Assembly: GCA_037176725.1 (NCBI GenBank)
Contig: JAZBRS010000054.1
Span: 10,992,001-11,056,000 of the forward strand
DNA length: 64,000 nt
Reading direction: 5' to 3'
Origin: Posidonia oceanica
Taxonomy: Eukaryota; Streptophyta; Magnoliopsida; Alismatales; Posidoniaceae
The translations under genes and the position numbers were made by a program. The notes below the pieces were generated by a model, which saw only the letters and a program-made list of their open reading frames with translations, did not search any database and was not told the origin of the DNA. Shown in pieces: positions 1 to 11,110 of this stretch (position 1 is the stretch's first letter; each line of letters starts with the position of its first letter).

Positions 1-1
1 T

Positions 2-1121
2 CCTCCATTCAGACTACCCCCGGGCTTCAAGTACCCGAATACTTCCAAGTTCAACGGGACCACCGACCCACTCAGTCATCTAGTGCGGTTCCAAATGGAG
101 TCAGCCCCCTACTTCCATGACTTGGGGCTTGTCGTATACTTATTCTTCTACTCACTTGAAGGAGAGCCCATGGATTGGTTTCTCGCTCTCTCCAAGGAAG
201 ACCTCAGCAGCTTTAATAAAATTAGAGAGAGTTTCCTCACAAAATACCGGCACAAGATAGATCGTAAGTCAACCTTCCACGACCTAAGCAAGGAGGTCAT
301 GAAGCAAGGCGAGAGCTGGGTAACATTCGCCAACAAATGGCGAGAAATGGCAGCCAGATCTGGCTTGACCATTCCAAAGAGACAAGTGTCCAAACCCTCA
401 TTGCAAACACCACTGGACTGATGAAGAAGGGACTTGTGAATGCCTACTGTCCCATTGTAACGGCTTTATATGAAGTGGCAGCCTCCGTTAAAAAAAATCT
501 GCATGAATTCATGTAGGAGGCTAAAAAGAGCCGGAAAACACAGATAGTAGAGGGCATGACCGGAATCATCAACAAAATGAACTCCGCACCTAGGCCATCC
601 GAACAAAGGGCCATACTAGCTTCATAGCAGCCAACCTAGAGCCACCCTCCTCAACAACAGCAAGCATGAAACCGCCATCCTCAACAACAGCAGGCATGGA
701 ATCCTTCTCAGCAACAGCAGGCATGGAATAACCCTCCTCCTCAACAGCAGATCCGTCCTATGTGGAATTCTCCCCGGCGGTAATGGAATAGGGGCAATCA
801 AAATGACCAGGTCAACACCGGAAATCTCCACAACAAAATGGGAACGGGAGTAGTTATCACAATGTTCTCCTTCCACAACTATTTCCACGCAAAAGGGGAA
901 GGAGAGACCATTACCCTCCTCTACCGGTTACATTGGCGGATATGTTCATAGAGCTAGAAGATGTAAAAGCAATTGAACTCCCACCAGCCAAGCCTGAATT
1001 ACCGAATAGTGACCAAAGCAAATACTGCCCGTTCTATAGAATACATGGTCACAACATTAATAACTGTTGGACTTTCAAAAACACAGTCTATGACATGGTA
1101 GAGGCAGATGTGTTCGAGTGA
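2..1121 (+). pseudogene. E1 gag (retrotransposon gag domain plus zinc knuckle), decayed
   Basis: The frame opening at position 2 and running to 421 carries the plant Retrotrans_gag pattern: a KFNGTTDP start, then MDWFLAL and a FLTKYRHKI segment, ending in KWREMAARSG. It then shifts frame near 390 and continues with in-frame stops. Positions 648-752 encode about four Gln-rich tandem units (HPQQQQAWN-like). A zinc-knuckle-like segment KYCPFYRIHGHNINNC (about 1017-1066) closes the region. The protein would form the capsid-like particle. The reading frame is broken at least three times, so no gag protein is expected. Confidence 0.8.
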
Positions 1122-1271
1122 GACGTCCTAGTAAAAAGAGCCAAACAGAGGAAACAGATGGGGACGTCTCAACAAATCTACAATGATCCTCTCCCTAAGC
1201 ATCAAATCATGGCATTTCAGGACGAACAGCTCCCTAATCCGTTAACATCAAAAGACTGAGACAACCATGCC

Positions 1272-1850
1272 ATGCCAGAAGTAAGCTGGGGCGGCCAAGC
1301 TGATAATGAGGAAATGATCTCAGATGATGACTGGGACAGTGAGGCAAACGAGGGGTTAACAATGGATGATCTCCTTAGCCAATTCAACCTCACAGAAGTA
1401 GTGGAGGGACCACAAGATAATATGAAAGAAGAAAACACTCTTGCCAAAGTTCAAAAGGCCAATCAGCAATTTGAACGAGAAAATATGGTCTTCAAAGATT
1501 CTGAGCTTCTGTTTCCACATAAGCAAGAGCTGCCACTCGCCATTACAGTGGGCATCAATGACTATGTGCTGCAAGGAGTATTAGTTGACACTGGTGCAAG
1601 CTGAAGCCTCAGTTCTTTCTCCACACTCCAGAGCTTAGGGCTAGACGAAGATGAGCTCGACAAAACCCCCTTCATGTGCACCGGGTTTGACTAGAACGAG
1701 AAACTAGCACTAGGTACAATGCTTAGGGAAATCACAGTCGGTCTTTTAACCAATATCACTTCAGTGATCATCATGAAAGAGGAAGTCCTAGAACCCTTCA
1801 TCCTCGAGAGATCTTGGCTAGCAGAGGTCGAGGCCGTAGCATCTCCAGGT
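1272..1850 (+). pseudogene. E1 first aspartic protease-like domain (DTGAS)
   Basis: The sequence GVLVDTGAS at about 1578-1604 is a retropepsin active-site motif. It is followed by a TGA stop at once, then in the same frame by LSSFSTLQSLGLDEDEL, CTGFD and a degenerate flap/second-half pattern ending EPFILERSWLAEVEAV. This is a retropepsin fold of normal length (about 110 residues). It lies upstream of a second retropepsin-like domain at 2630, so the element has two. It carries two internal stops (1602 and near 1692). Confidence 0.65.
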
Positions 1851-2392
1851 AATTAAATGCTAAAGTTCAAACACAAAGGAGTGGTCATTAGCATTCTTGC
1901 TAATCGTTCGGGAATTCTATGTACATTCAGGATGCCCGAGCTAGAAATTGCAATCCTTCGGCAAAGGAGGAATCACAACATCTGCCGTGGAGAAAATCAT
2001 CACTGTGGGCTCCCAAGCCGCTGTCACCACCGGTCTCCCTAATATTCAGAACAGCTAGGCCACCGTCAAGTCAGTTGCCGGCCCTCAACACTTTAGTATT
2101 CTAGAGCACTACTACTCCGTCATCTCCAATCTTCCAAATGCCAACAGAGGAGTTAGCTAGGGCCACAAAGCCACTAAAGCTTGGCAGACCTGTACGAAAG
2201 GAGCCGATCTTCGCTTGACCATACAAGAAAGGAGTATCAAGCAGTCAAAGGAAAGAAAATGAGGCCGCGACGCCCATCACCAGAGGAGGAAGGTTATCAA
2301 ATCGGATCATGACACCAATAGAGCAAAAAGAGCCGGTCAGACCTCATGAAGGACTCGAGTCAGCAGAATATGACATCCTGGAGCAATAAAAG

Positions 2393-3290
2393 ATGACAGA
2401 AGCTAGGATCTCAATCTATAATCTCATAAACAGCTCGATTCAACACCTGAAAGTTCTGCAGGAAGTGCTAGAGAAGGCCCAAGTCACTCTACATATGTCA
2501 ACAGAACAATTCCATGTTATAGCTATTGCAGCCTTTGTAGAATCTATCATCACATTTGCTGATAGCAAGTTGGCGCCAATAGAGAGGTGAAAAGCACCTT
2601 TAAATGTAACCATTTCTGTAGACAATTAGTTGATTTCTGAAGTGCTCATAGACACTAGTGCATCCATGAACATTTGCTCTCTAAGCACAATACGAGCCCT
2701 GGGTGTAAATGAGGCATCCTTAACTCCTATTGATATGACGATTGCCGGATATGATGACAGTAAAAGAAAAGCAAACGGCAAATGGACCATAAAGATCGGG
2801 ATAGGACTAGTCCAGGTTCTAGCCCAACTAATTGTTATAGATATAAGCGTCCCATATCAGATCATCCTCGGGAGGCAGTGGCTCAACAGTCTAAGAGCAG
2901 TATCATCCCCCAGGCACCAATGTCTGAAATTCCCCCATAATGGAAAAATTATAAAGATATCAGGGGACATACTAGGCAGAGATACAGAGGCCAATGTAAT
3001 ATACCTACTGCACCCGTTCAGCATGCGAGAAAAGGCGACCCGCACCGAAAAGGGCAAGAACATAGTATCCATCGTCGAGCTAAGGGACAAATGGGCTAAA
3101 CCCAAGTTATTTCACAAAAAGAAAGAATCCTCCCAAAACAGAAGACCCTCCATGAATGTGGGATAGGAGATCATTAGGAGAATTGGCAACAAGGAAGGCC
3201 AGGGCTTAGGCCTAGAAGGGATTGGAACGAAGGAGCCGGTAAAGGCTAGTGACAAGGAAGGGAAGGGAGGACTCGGTTTCAACCAGTTCC
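2393..3290 (+). pseudogene. E1 second protease domain with G-patch-like tail
   Basis: A segment resembling the conserved pre-protease region of Tat elements (ISIYNLINSSIQHLKVL) precedes EVLIDTSASMNICSLSTI, an aspartic protease site with DTSA in place of DTGA. The second half IILGRQWLNSLRAV matches the usual LGRPW motif. Downstream, 3170-3280 encodes KEGQGLGLEGIG and GKGGLGFNQ, a glycine-rich G-patch-like motif seen after the protease in Tat/Ogre polyproteins. There is a stop at about 3164 and a frame break near 2590-2630. This is the domain expected at this place in the lineage; the one at 1578 is the extra. Confidence 0.7.
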
Positions 3291-3474
3291 CCGACAGACG
3301 ACCATTACAGTGGAATCTACAAGAAGATTTCACCAGTGTAGGGATCTTCGATTCGAATTTATCCCCACTGGGAAATATTATTTTGGCGAAATTAACCAAA
3401 CACACTCCCCAAAGTGCAGAGGACACAGCCGACGAAAACATTTCCGATTTATTCCAAATGCTTGAATTGCTAGC

Positions 3475-3605
3475 AGAGCCACATGAAGGTCAGACTGGAA
3501 GGGAGTAAACAGTAGAGCCTCACGAAGGTCAGACTGTAGCAGTAAAGCCTCATGAAGGTCAGACTGCAGTAGAGTTGCCAGCAGAGCCTCATGAAGGTCA
3601 GACTA
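3475..3605 (+). repeat. Four direct repeats around CATGAAGGTCAGACT
   Basis: The core CCTCATGAAGGTCAGACT (with C[AC]CATGAAGG and CTCACGAAGG variants) occurs four times at uneven spacing of about 30-48 bp, encoding a PHEGQT peptide repeat. It lies in the linker between the protease/G-patch region and RT. The following 3620-3800 is a Pro/Ser-rich low-complexity stretch of no recognisable family. Confidence 0.8.
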
Positions 3606-4166
3606 CAACATCGCCACCACCACTGTTAGGCGCACCGGCCCCCGAATCTCCTGACAAGCCTCCTCTTTCTCCTTCTTCTCCCTCTTCTTCCGGTACCGCC
3701 GCTTCGAAGCCTCCGCTTCCTCCAGCTCTGGACATCTCTTCCTCTTTGGAGCAAACTCTACGCAAGTCGCAACGACTTGTAGTTAGGGTCCGCTGCCTCA
3801 CCGCTGATCTCTCTGAAGGCCTGCAACCTCAAAGACCTGAAGTTGACCCCGATACTGGGGCTGACCATGAGCTTTTCAAAGATGGTGGGAACGTCGACCA
3901 TGACAAGCCTGCCTAGAAAGGCTCCTACCTCTACTGATGGAGGTAACTCTAGGGGCATCCCCTTAGATTCTGTAAATAAAACTTTGTTTAATTCTGCATT
4001 GTTTTCATTTCCTAGGAATAAACATGATTTACTTTCTGTTTTCAATAAGGGAGAGGATCACCATGTTAGTTCTAGTAGCTCGCGGTCGACTTCGACTACT
4101 GCTTCCAAGACTGTGCGCGTGTGTTAATACACGGAGGCATTGCCTTAGGAGGTAGCTACTGCTAAT

Positions 4167-5176
4167 ATGGTCTTCCTAGTAGAAGAATTTGACCGGTTTG
4201 GGAAGTGTGCAGGGATAGAGGCATACGAGCTGATTAGTTGCAGTGATGAGGAAGAAGATCAAGAAGCCGACTCAGACCTCCTTAAGCACCTCATGGACAA
4301 ATATGATGAGCAAACAAAGGCAGCCGAAGATGAGACTGTGGAGGTCAATCTGGGGACTACAAAAGAATCAAAATCAATACTCATAAGTGCAAGCTTGAGC
4401 CCAAAAGAGCGGGAGGAAATGGTCCAAATCTTGAGGGAGTTCGTGGATGTGTTGGCCTTCAAGTACGAGGACATGCCTGGCCTACAATCAGTACTAGTGG
4501 AACACCTGCTTCCACTTAACTCTAGGGCAAAATCCGTTAAGCAGAAATTAAGGCGACTAAGGCCGGAGCTCGTGCTTAAAGTTAAAGAAGAAATTTACAA
4601 GCTCCACAAGGTAAAGTTCCTCAGGGTAGTTGTGTACCCAGTTAAGTCTCAAATATAGTGCCAGTGGCCAAGAAAGATGGGAAAGTTCGGGTTTGCAATA
4701 ACTATCGCAATCTCAACACTGCCTGTCCCAAGGATGACTTCCCTTTGCCACATATTGACTTGCTAGTGGACAATACAGCAGGATTTGAGATGCTTTCTTT
4801 CATGAATGATTTCTCCAGTTACAATCAGATTAAGGTAGCGGAGGAGGATCAAGAGAATACGTCATTCATCACACCATGGGGGACATACTGCTATGTAGTC
4901 ATGCCATTCGGTCTCAAGAACGCCGGCGCAACATATCAGATAGTAATGATGACCATCTTCCACAACATGATGCACGATTGCATGGAAGTGTATGTCGACA
5001 ATATCTTGGTCAAATCAAGAACAAGGGAGGCACACTTTGAGGCGCTAAGAAGAGTATTGAGCAGGGCAAGGCAATATCAGCTAAAAATGAACCCAAAGAA
5101 ATATGTGTTTGGGGTAACTACCGGGAAGCTACTAGGCTTCATTATCAGCAAAAGAGGAATCGAAGTGGACCCATAG
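4167..5176 (+). pseudogene. E1 reverse transcriptase domain, active site lost
   Basis: Positions 4167-4655 give the linker and the RT start (DMPGLQSVLVEHLLP, VKQKLRRLRP). A frame break near 4640-4658 follows. Then 4658-5176 gives PVAKKDGKVRVCNNYRNLN, FPLPHIDLLVDN, WGTYCYVVMPFGLKNA and a C-terminal KLLGFIISKRGIEVDP. These are standard motifs of Tat-lineage RT. The catalytic YVDD box reads YVDN (about 4990) and the upstream Asp of FMDGFS reads FMNDFS, so two metal-binding aspartates are Asn or displaced. A TAG at 5174 ends the frame. The enzyme would be inactive. Confidence 0.9.
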
Positions 5177-5197
5177 AGGGCTAGAGCAATAGCACAG

Positions 5198-5854
5198 ATG
5201 CCTCCACCCCGAAACATTAAAGAACTCAGGGGACTTATTGGCCGCTTACAGTTCATTAGGAGATTTATCTCACAGCACGCAGATCGATGTAAGCCGTTTT
5301 ATGAGTTATTAAAGGGAGGAAGGGAATTTACCAGGGATAAGAAATGCCAGAAAGCTTTTGATGAACTCAAAGCATACCTCATGAATCGCCCAGTCTTGTC
5401 AGTGCCCATGTCAGGGAAGCCATTACTACTTTATGTGGCAGTTACAGCATCATCAATTGGGGTAGTGCTACCTCAACATGATGAGGATGGAAAGAAGGAA
5501 AAAGCCATCTACTACCTGAGTAGAATGTTCCTGGGTTATGAAGAGAAGTACACGGCCATAGAAAAGCACTGCTTGGCCTTAGTATGGGCATCTGAAAAGC
5601 TGAAACACTACTTCCTTGCCCATAAAGTCTGTTACATCGCTAAGATGGACCCAATCAAATATATGTTCGAAATGCTAGCCCTCTCTGGAAGATTGGCAAT
5701 ATGGCAACTCCTCCTCACTGAATTTGACTTGCAATTTGTGTCCCAGAAAGCGGTTAAGGGGCAAGCCATTACAGATCAACTGGTAGAATTACCAATAGAG
5801 GATTATCAATCAGTCCGAACAGACTTCTCCGATGAGGAAATACTGGAAATATAG
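5198..5854 (+). pseudogene. E1 RT connection and original (degenerate) RNase H domain
   Basis: The connection begins PPPRNIKELRGLIGRLQFI. The RNase H follows with YYLSRMFLGYEEKYTAIEK and ALVWASEKLKHYF and ends with LTEFDLQFVSQKAVKGQAI. The usual first catalytic Asp is absent (LLYVAVTASSIG). In Tat elements this original RNase H is known to be degenerate and a second RNase H supplies the activity, so the loss fits the family. The domain is open for 218 codons and is separated from RT by one stop. Confidence 0.85.
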
Positions 5855-5871
5855 GCCATCGAGTCTCCCAC

Positions 5872-6576
5872 TCGACAATGAACTCTCTATTTGATGGAGC
5901 ACTCAACAGACAAGGGACAGGCATCGGAGTAGCACTTCTCACTCTGGAAGGAGTTCTCATTCCTCGAGCTGTATAGCTAAACTTCGTCGCAAATACCAAC
6001 AATGTTGCAAAATACGAGCCCTTCATCCTCAGATTACGCCTAGGACTGGAACTAGGGGCAAAGCAGTTGAAACTCATTAGAGACTCCCAATTGGTTTTAA
6101 GACAAATTCTGAACAAGTATAGAACCCTTAATCCAAGGCTAGAAGAGTACAAAGGCATTGCTCCCCTCCTATTGGCGCGGTTTCAGCAAGTGGTGTATGT
6201 CCACACCCTTCGGAGTCATAACCTACAAGCAGATTCTCTTGCTTCACTGGCTTCCTCAATTGAGTTCCCCATCAATATCCGGCAGCAAACAATAATGGTA
6301 CAGCAATACAGGATACTTGCCATTAACTCAACCGAGTCATGGGCCGTGGAGCTTAGACAGAAAGCTGGAGAATCAAAGGTAGGCATGTTTGAAGTTTGCA
6401 ACAACATAGAGGATGATGGGAACCCATTGTTCTTCGACATCCAAAACTATATTCAAGACGGGATCTTCCCCGACTACGCAACTTCACAAGACAAAGAGGC
6501 AGTTCGAAGGATGGCCACAAGATACTTTATGATAGTCGAGGTCCTTTTCAAAAGAGCTGCATTGTGTCACTTTTGA
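5872..6576 (+). pseudogene. E1 second, archaeal-type RNase H (aRH)
   Basis: SLFDGALNRQGTGIGVALL starts the domain at about 5881, followed by a stop within the first sheet region (near 5968). It continues with AKYEPF, LIRDSQLV, VYVHTLRSHNLQADSLASLA. The four expected acidic residues (D in FDG, E in KYE, D in RDS, D in QADS) are all present, unlike in the original RNase H just upstream. Presence of this extra domain between RNase H and integrase is the main reason for placing E1 in the Tat lineage. A spacer of about 90 residues leads to the integrase zinc finger. Confidence 0.8.
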
Positions 6577-6601
6577 GGAGGTTGGAGTCATCATCGGAGA
6601 A

Positions 6602-7654
6602 ATGTATGAAGGCATATGTGGAGGACACATCAGCTCTCAATTCATGGCAAAAATGATACTGCACAGAGGGTACTACAGGCCAACAATGGAGGCAGATTAC
6701 GCAAACAAGGTGAGAAGGTGCAGGCTGTGCCAGATACATGCAGACAGAATACTTGCACCAGCATCAGAGTTGAATCCGACACAAACGGTGTGGCCCTTCT
6801 CTATGTGGGCAATTGATGTCGTGGGACCATTCGACACCGAAAAGCATAATAGGTTCATCCTCACAGCCACTGAGTACTTCACTAAATGGGTTGAAGCAGA
6901 AGCGTTCACAGAAATCAAAGCTTCAAATCTTTGCAAGTTCGTGCGGAAAAATATCTTCTCAAGGTTCGGGATCGCAAAGAAATTAGTAGCTGACAATGGC
7001 GCAATCTTCGTATTCCAAGACTTCAAAAAGCTCTGTAAGAAGTTTAAGATTGAATTGTGTTATTCATCGCCATATTACCCTCAGGGTAATGGGCAAGCTG
7101 AAGCTACTAATAAAACGTTAATCCGAATCCTTAAGAAAACGGTAGGAGGAACCAAGGGATATGACTGGACAGATAAGCTAATTGATACCTTGTAAGCCTA
7201 TCGAACCTCCATAAGAAAGCGAACGGGCAAACCCCATTTGCGCTTACTTATGGTATGGAGACGATAGTTCCATTCGAGGTGGTTGCAAGAGGTAGTTTCA
7301 TCTAGGGTGTAACTCAATGATGAGATAACTACCGAGGATAAGAGGCAATTATTAAGTCTACAGTTGGATTTGCTAGATGAGAAGTGGTTGCAAGCAGCTG
7401 AGCATGCACGCCTTTACCAAGAATGACTCGCAAGAGCATATAAGAGGAAAGTAATTGAACGTAAATTCAATGTTGGTGAATGGGTGCTTAAAGAAATCCT
7501 TCCTCGCAAGCATTGGAAACTGAGACCGAATTACGAAGGACCATACTTGGTAGTCGAGGCATATCCGGGCAATGCCAATTGTTTGGCCAAAGAGGATGGC
7601 ACTAGGCTTGAATATCCCTGGAATGCACTGCACCTCAAGAGGTACTACCCTTGA
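6602..7654 (+). pseudogene. E1 integrase
   Basis: An HHCC-type zinc-binding region (EGICGGHISSQ, then CRLCQIHAD) is followed by the DDE core: WAIDVVGPF, VADNGAIF and GNGQAEATNKTL supply D, D and E. The first zinc His, expected in the HEGIC context, reads Tyr (MYEGIC). The ORF ends at 7195. The C-terminal domain continues in other frames to HLKRYYP at 7653, including KFNVGEWVLKEILP and NYEGPYLVVEAYPG. No chromodomain is seen, as expected for Tat. Two or more frameshifts lie in 7196-7417. Confidence 0.85.
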
Positions 7655-8416
7655 CATGCACATTGAACCATTAGACTACCCATGCTTAAGGGCCTACAGC
7701 TGTTGAAGTCTAGGAATCATGCCTTAGCCTCACCCCACAAACACTTCGTGGGAGAAGGAAAGGAAATAGTCCCACACAGAGATAGAGGCAAATCATAAGG
7801 AGCCCGCTCTCAGTTCATGAATAACAAGTCCACACACATCTCTCGAGTCAGACACGTTACCCTAGCACAAATCGGGTAGGCGTTTAAGGCCAAAACCTAG
7901 AAGTGCAGAAAAGAGGGGAGTGTATCAAATAAAAGAATGTTTCGGTTCGTCAAGGAACGAGTATCCATTGACCGAGCACTCAGAAGGAATGAGACTACTT
8001 GCCAAAGTACCTAGAAAAGAAAGCAAAAAGAGTCAGAAAAGAAGGCAGCAAAGAAGCTGTTCATGTGCACGAAAAGAAAGAGAATGGAAAAGAAGGCAGC
8101 AAAGAAGCTGTCGAAGAATCAAAACTGAAAAGCTGGGGAATACTAAGCGCAGTAGGAATCAACCTCGAACTGGAAGGGGTTTAGGCTTCGAATCTTCAGC
8201 CAACATCTTAAGATAGGATATACACTTTCCTTCCACCCACGTTCCGCACCGTACACATTAGAGGCAAAGGGCAGAGGCCTAGGTCTAGGGGCAGTTAGGT
8301 GCCAAAGCATGGCCGAGGTATTTTCTAACTCTAAGATGCAAAAGGGACCAAACTGTCAAGGTTTTCCAACCATGAGGTCCCCAATTTCCCAACTTCCCAG
8401 AGGATTCTTTGTCTCC
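7655..8416 (+). other. E1 post-integrase region with a purine tract at 7907-7920
   Basis: No gene is recognised. The stretch GAAAAGAGGGGAG immediately before TGTATCAAAT (7921) looks like a polypurine tract followed by TG. No matching LTR follows, so it may be an internal tract or a relic. A 23-bp segment (AAAGAAGGCAGCAAAGAAGC...) is repeated at about 8038 and 8089. Confidence 0.4.
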
Positions 8417-8611
8417 TATAAAATCAAAATTCCAAAAAAATGATAAAATCAAAAATACAAAAAAATGATAAAATCAAAAATCCAAAAAAATGATAAAATC
8501 AAAAATACAAAAAAATGATAAAATCAAAAATCCAAAAAAATGATAAAGTCAACCATCCAAAAAAATGATAAAATCAAAATTTCAAAAAAATTATAAAACC
8601 AAAAATCCAAA
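8417..8611 (+). repeat. 25-bp A-rich tandem repeat, about 8 copies
   Basis: The unit AAAATCAAAAATACAAAAAAATGAT (quoted in part: AAAATCAAAAATACAAAA) repeats nearly perfectly, alternating AATAC and AATCC versions, so a 50-bp higher-order unit is visible. It degenerates at the 3' end. It lies between the pol genes and the antisense genes. Confidence 0.9.
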
Positions 8612-9094
8612 AATAGTGTGTAGGGTAAAATCTACCCAACCAACATCACCTCATGAAATTGATAATAAGTAAGGTCAGTGATGCAAAAATTTAGGACATT
8701 TTACGACCCCGCGTCGTACTCGATCCCTTCTATTCAGGACGGTTACTTAGTATTCGCCTACGAGTTGAGACTGGGATCTCGAGAAGAGACAGTCCCTCGT
8801 CTGGCACATTATCTTTAGACAACAAAGCTGAGACCAATACTTGTTATTCAAAACCTAAATTTCCCTTAACTTCTCCATTGCATTAAGACTTATTTTTTCC
8901 CATTCATATCATTAGGTTTGCTTAAAGTATGCATTGTATATAAGTTATTACCAAGTGTTCTATAACCGTTTTGATTTCACAGTATTATGGATGTTTCTGA
9001 GTTTCTAGAAATCACTTTGAACTATGGGAAATAATACCCCTAAATGAATTAACAAATTTGCTGAGGTTGTGTAGGAGAGCAGTTTGGGGGCGTT
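8612..9094. other. E1 3' region, no gene seen
   Basis: AT-rich DNA without an ORF of note on either strand. It precedes the palindrome cluster at 9095. No remnant of a fourth antisense gene was recognised here although one would be expected from the position of that cluster. Confidence 0.5.
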
Positions 9095-9240
9095 AAACGA
9101 GCAAATAGCAGCGTCCAACGTTGGACGCACTATCTGAAGCGTATAACGACCAACAGAGGGATATTGGATGCCTGATATCATGCGTCTTACGTTATAAGTG
9201 CTAATTTGAGCGTCTTACGTTTTAACTGTGACTTAAACTC
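9095..9240 (-). promoter_or_regulatory. AACGTT-palindrome cluster without an adjacent gene
   Basis: The cluster contains a perfect 18-bp palindrome, GCGTCCAACGTTGGACGC at 9111-9128, then GCGTATAACG (9139) and two GCGTCTTACGTT half-type copies (about 9182 and 9210). The flank at 9220-9260 (GTGACTTAAACTCTAGAATT) resembles the flank of the G1 promoter at about 11108 (GTGACTTAAGTTACTGAACT), so it looks like a copy of the antisense-gene promoter. No gene follows it on the minus strand. Confidence 0.6.
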
Positions 9241-9405
9241 TAGAATTTGGACAGAGGGCCCTTAATCAAATATCAAAGCCACCAAGGAGTATTTCTAAAC
9301 TCAGAACAGTCCAAAACACATGAATAAGGATGAAAAAATTGAAAGATATATTTATTCCCTTGAAGAGATACATGGTCCCTAAAAATAAAAGACTACAATA
9401 ATTAC

Positions 9406-10749
9406 CTATCTAATCATCTTCTTCCTTTTCCTGTGCAGCACGTCCGTTGCTTCAACCCACTCCTCGGGTTTGGGCAGCAGCTTTAATACCACCTTCAGTG
9501 CGCATCCTCCCGTGGTAGACGGCAAGTCGAGGGAGTAGCTGATGGTCCCTCTGAATCATTATGGCTGTCCAAAGACGATCAAAGAGTCCGAATGTAGTAC
9601 ACCATTACTGCATCAGAGCGAAGACTGCACTCCCGAACTCGAATGCGAGGAATAAAGCTCAGTCGATGTGGCACCCCTTTCTTCTGCCCCACTATCTCGA
9701 AGCAGCAATTGGAGCTGTACACCACAAAGTGAGTGGGCCCTATCAACTCCAACTCAACAGAAGAACCTCACGCCTGGTGCTTATGATGAAGGGACGTGGA
9801 AGGCGCGGAGATGTCAATAAGGGCAAAGGACAAAGAGCAAACTCTTTCCTCGATCAAATCTGTCTTCACAGGCCCAAGGCTCGGAAAATGGACTTGCAAC
9901 CACCTGGAAAGAAGGAAAGGAGAGGCTACAAAATCCCCTCCGGTGGAAACGCTGGTTAGACCGAGATATGTAGCAGCAAGAATGGCAACTGAAGGAGAAC
10001 GCCAGAAGTGCTCAGTAAGGCCTATCAAGGACTCAGTGTGATAGACAAACAAAGAGAAGTCCTTGGTGACAAATAAGGTGAGGCCTCCAATCAATAAATG
10101 CAGACACACCAGCAGCTGATCCTGAGAGGCAGAGTCCTCAATTCGCCGGAAGCTGAAGTACAGATGTGCCAAGTTAAGCTTGTTACCTCTAATCACTGGA
10201 AAGGTAGGCGGAATGGTGAATATACGGTCTACGAATGTCTGCATGTCTGTTGTTCCGTACGGCAACAGAAGTCAATATCTGGTCGGACCGCTCCAATCTG
10301 AGTTACACCAAGCAGGCCATGAACATCCTCTACTAGGATTGTCACCTCACAACCTCCAAAGAAGAAAGTGTGAGTCTCGGGACTCCAGAAGGCGCATGAG
10401 GCATGAAGCAGAGGCCAATCCAAGTTTGTGCCCAATAAATCCAAAAATCCATCAAAGCGGGTACGGGCCAAAACAGACATCCTTTCCTGAGCGCAGAACG
10501 CAAAGTCCTTCACCCAAGTAGAGTAGCTGGGGAAGTCATTATCAAAGCAGGGTGTTTTGGTAAATTTGAGAATTTCCTGCAAAGAAATTCGAAAGCATTA
10601 GGAGCAAAGGAGAGTAAAAGGGCCAATGAAGAAGATCATACCTTCACCATTTTGATAAGGGACATCATATGCCCTTCAATCTCTTCCAAAGGTCTTGCAA
10701 CACCCTTCTTGTTGTGCATGAAAACGTTGGGAACTGAACTAGAAGCCAT
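9406..10749 (-). pseudogene. G1: antisense plant-mobile-domain (PMD) gene of E1
   Basis: Exon 1 is 10642-10749 (36 codons, MASSSVPNVF start, donor GTATGA). Exon 2 begins at 10576 after a TTTGCAG acceptor and runs to about 9406. It encodes a PMD (PF10536-type) pattern: TRFDGFLDLLGTNLDW, then FWSPETHTFFFGGCEVTI and LVEDVHGLLG. After a frameshift near 10250 it continues with RIEDSASQDQLLVCLHLLIGG, TEHFWRSPSVAILAATYLG and SRWLQVHFPSLGPV. Further stops lie in the C-terminal 300 nt. PMD proteins are a plant family shared by host genes and by Gypsy and Mutator-type transposons; some host members act in silencing. The gene runs against the retroelement's coding strand, as accessory genes do in some other Tat elements. 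Confidence 0.75.
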
Positions 10750-10856
10750 GAAAGCAAAAGAAAGGAAAGGAAGAAGCACAAATCAAGAAGAAATCAGTAG
10801 GAAGGAAAGGGGCAAGTGTGCACGAAAATACAAGGGGTGGCCAGGCTTTTATAAGC

Positions 10857-11110
10857 ACAGGAGGGCCGTCAGAAATCCGTTACGCGGGCATTGAGAAAAT
10901 TTCGCAGCATTCCGGAAGATTAGCAAAGAAGAGGAAAGGAAAGAAAGGATTCTGGGCTCACTTCGTTGCACGCGAGATAGAGCACGTCCAACGTTAGCCG
11001 CGCCATTTGAAGCATATAACGTTTAGAGCAGCTGCCCGGCGTTGGACGCAGAAATTGAAGCGGATAACGTTGGCCGCACCAGATGAGGCGTATAACGTTT
11101 TATCAGTGAC
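10857..11110 (-). promoter_or_regulatory. G1 promoter: TATA box and palindrome cluster
   Basis: On the minus strand TATAAAAG (10857-10863) lies 108 nt upstream of the G1 ATG. Further upstream, 10983-11104 holds at least five half or near-full copies of the AACGTT palindrome, including CGTCCAACGTTAGCCGCG, GCGGATAACGTTGGCCGC and GCGTATAACGTT. Confidence 0.7.
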
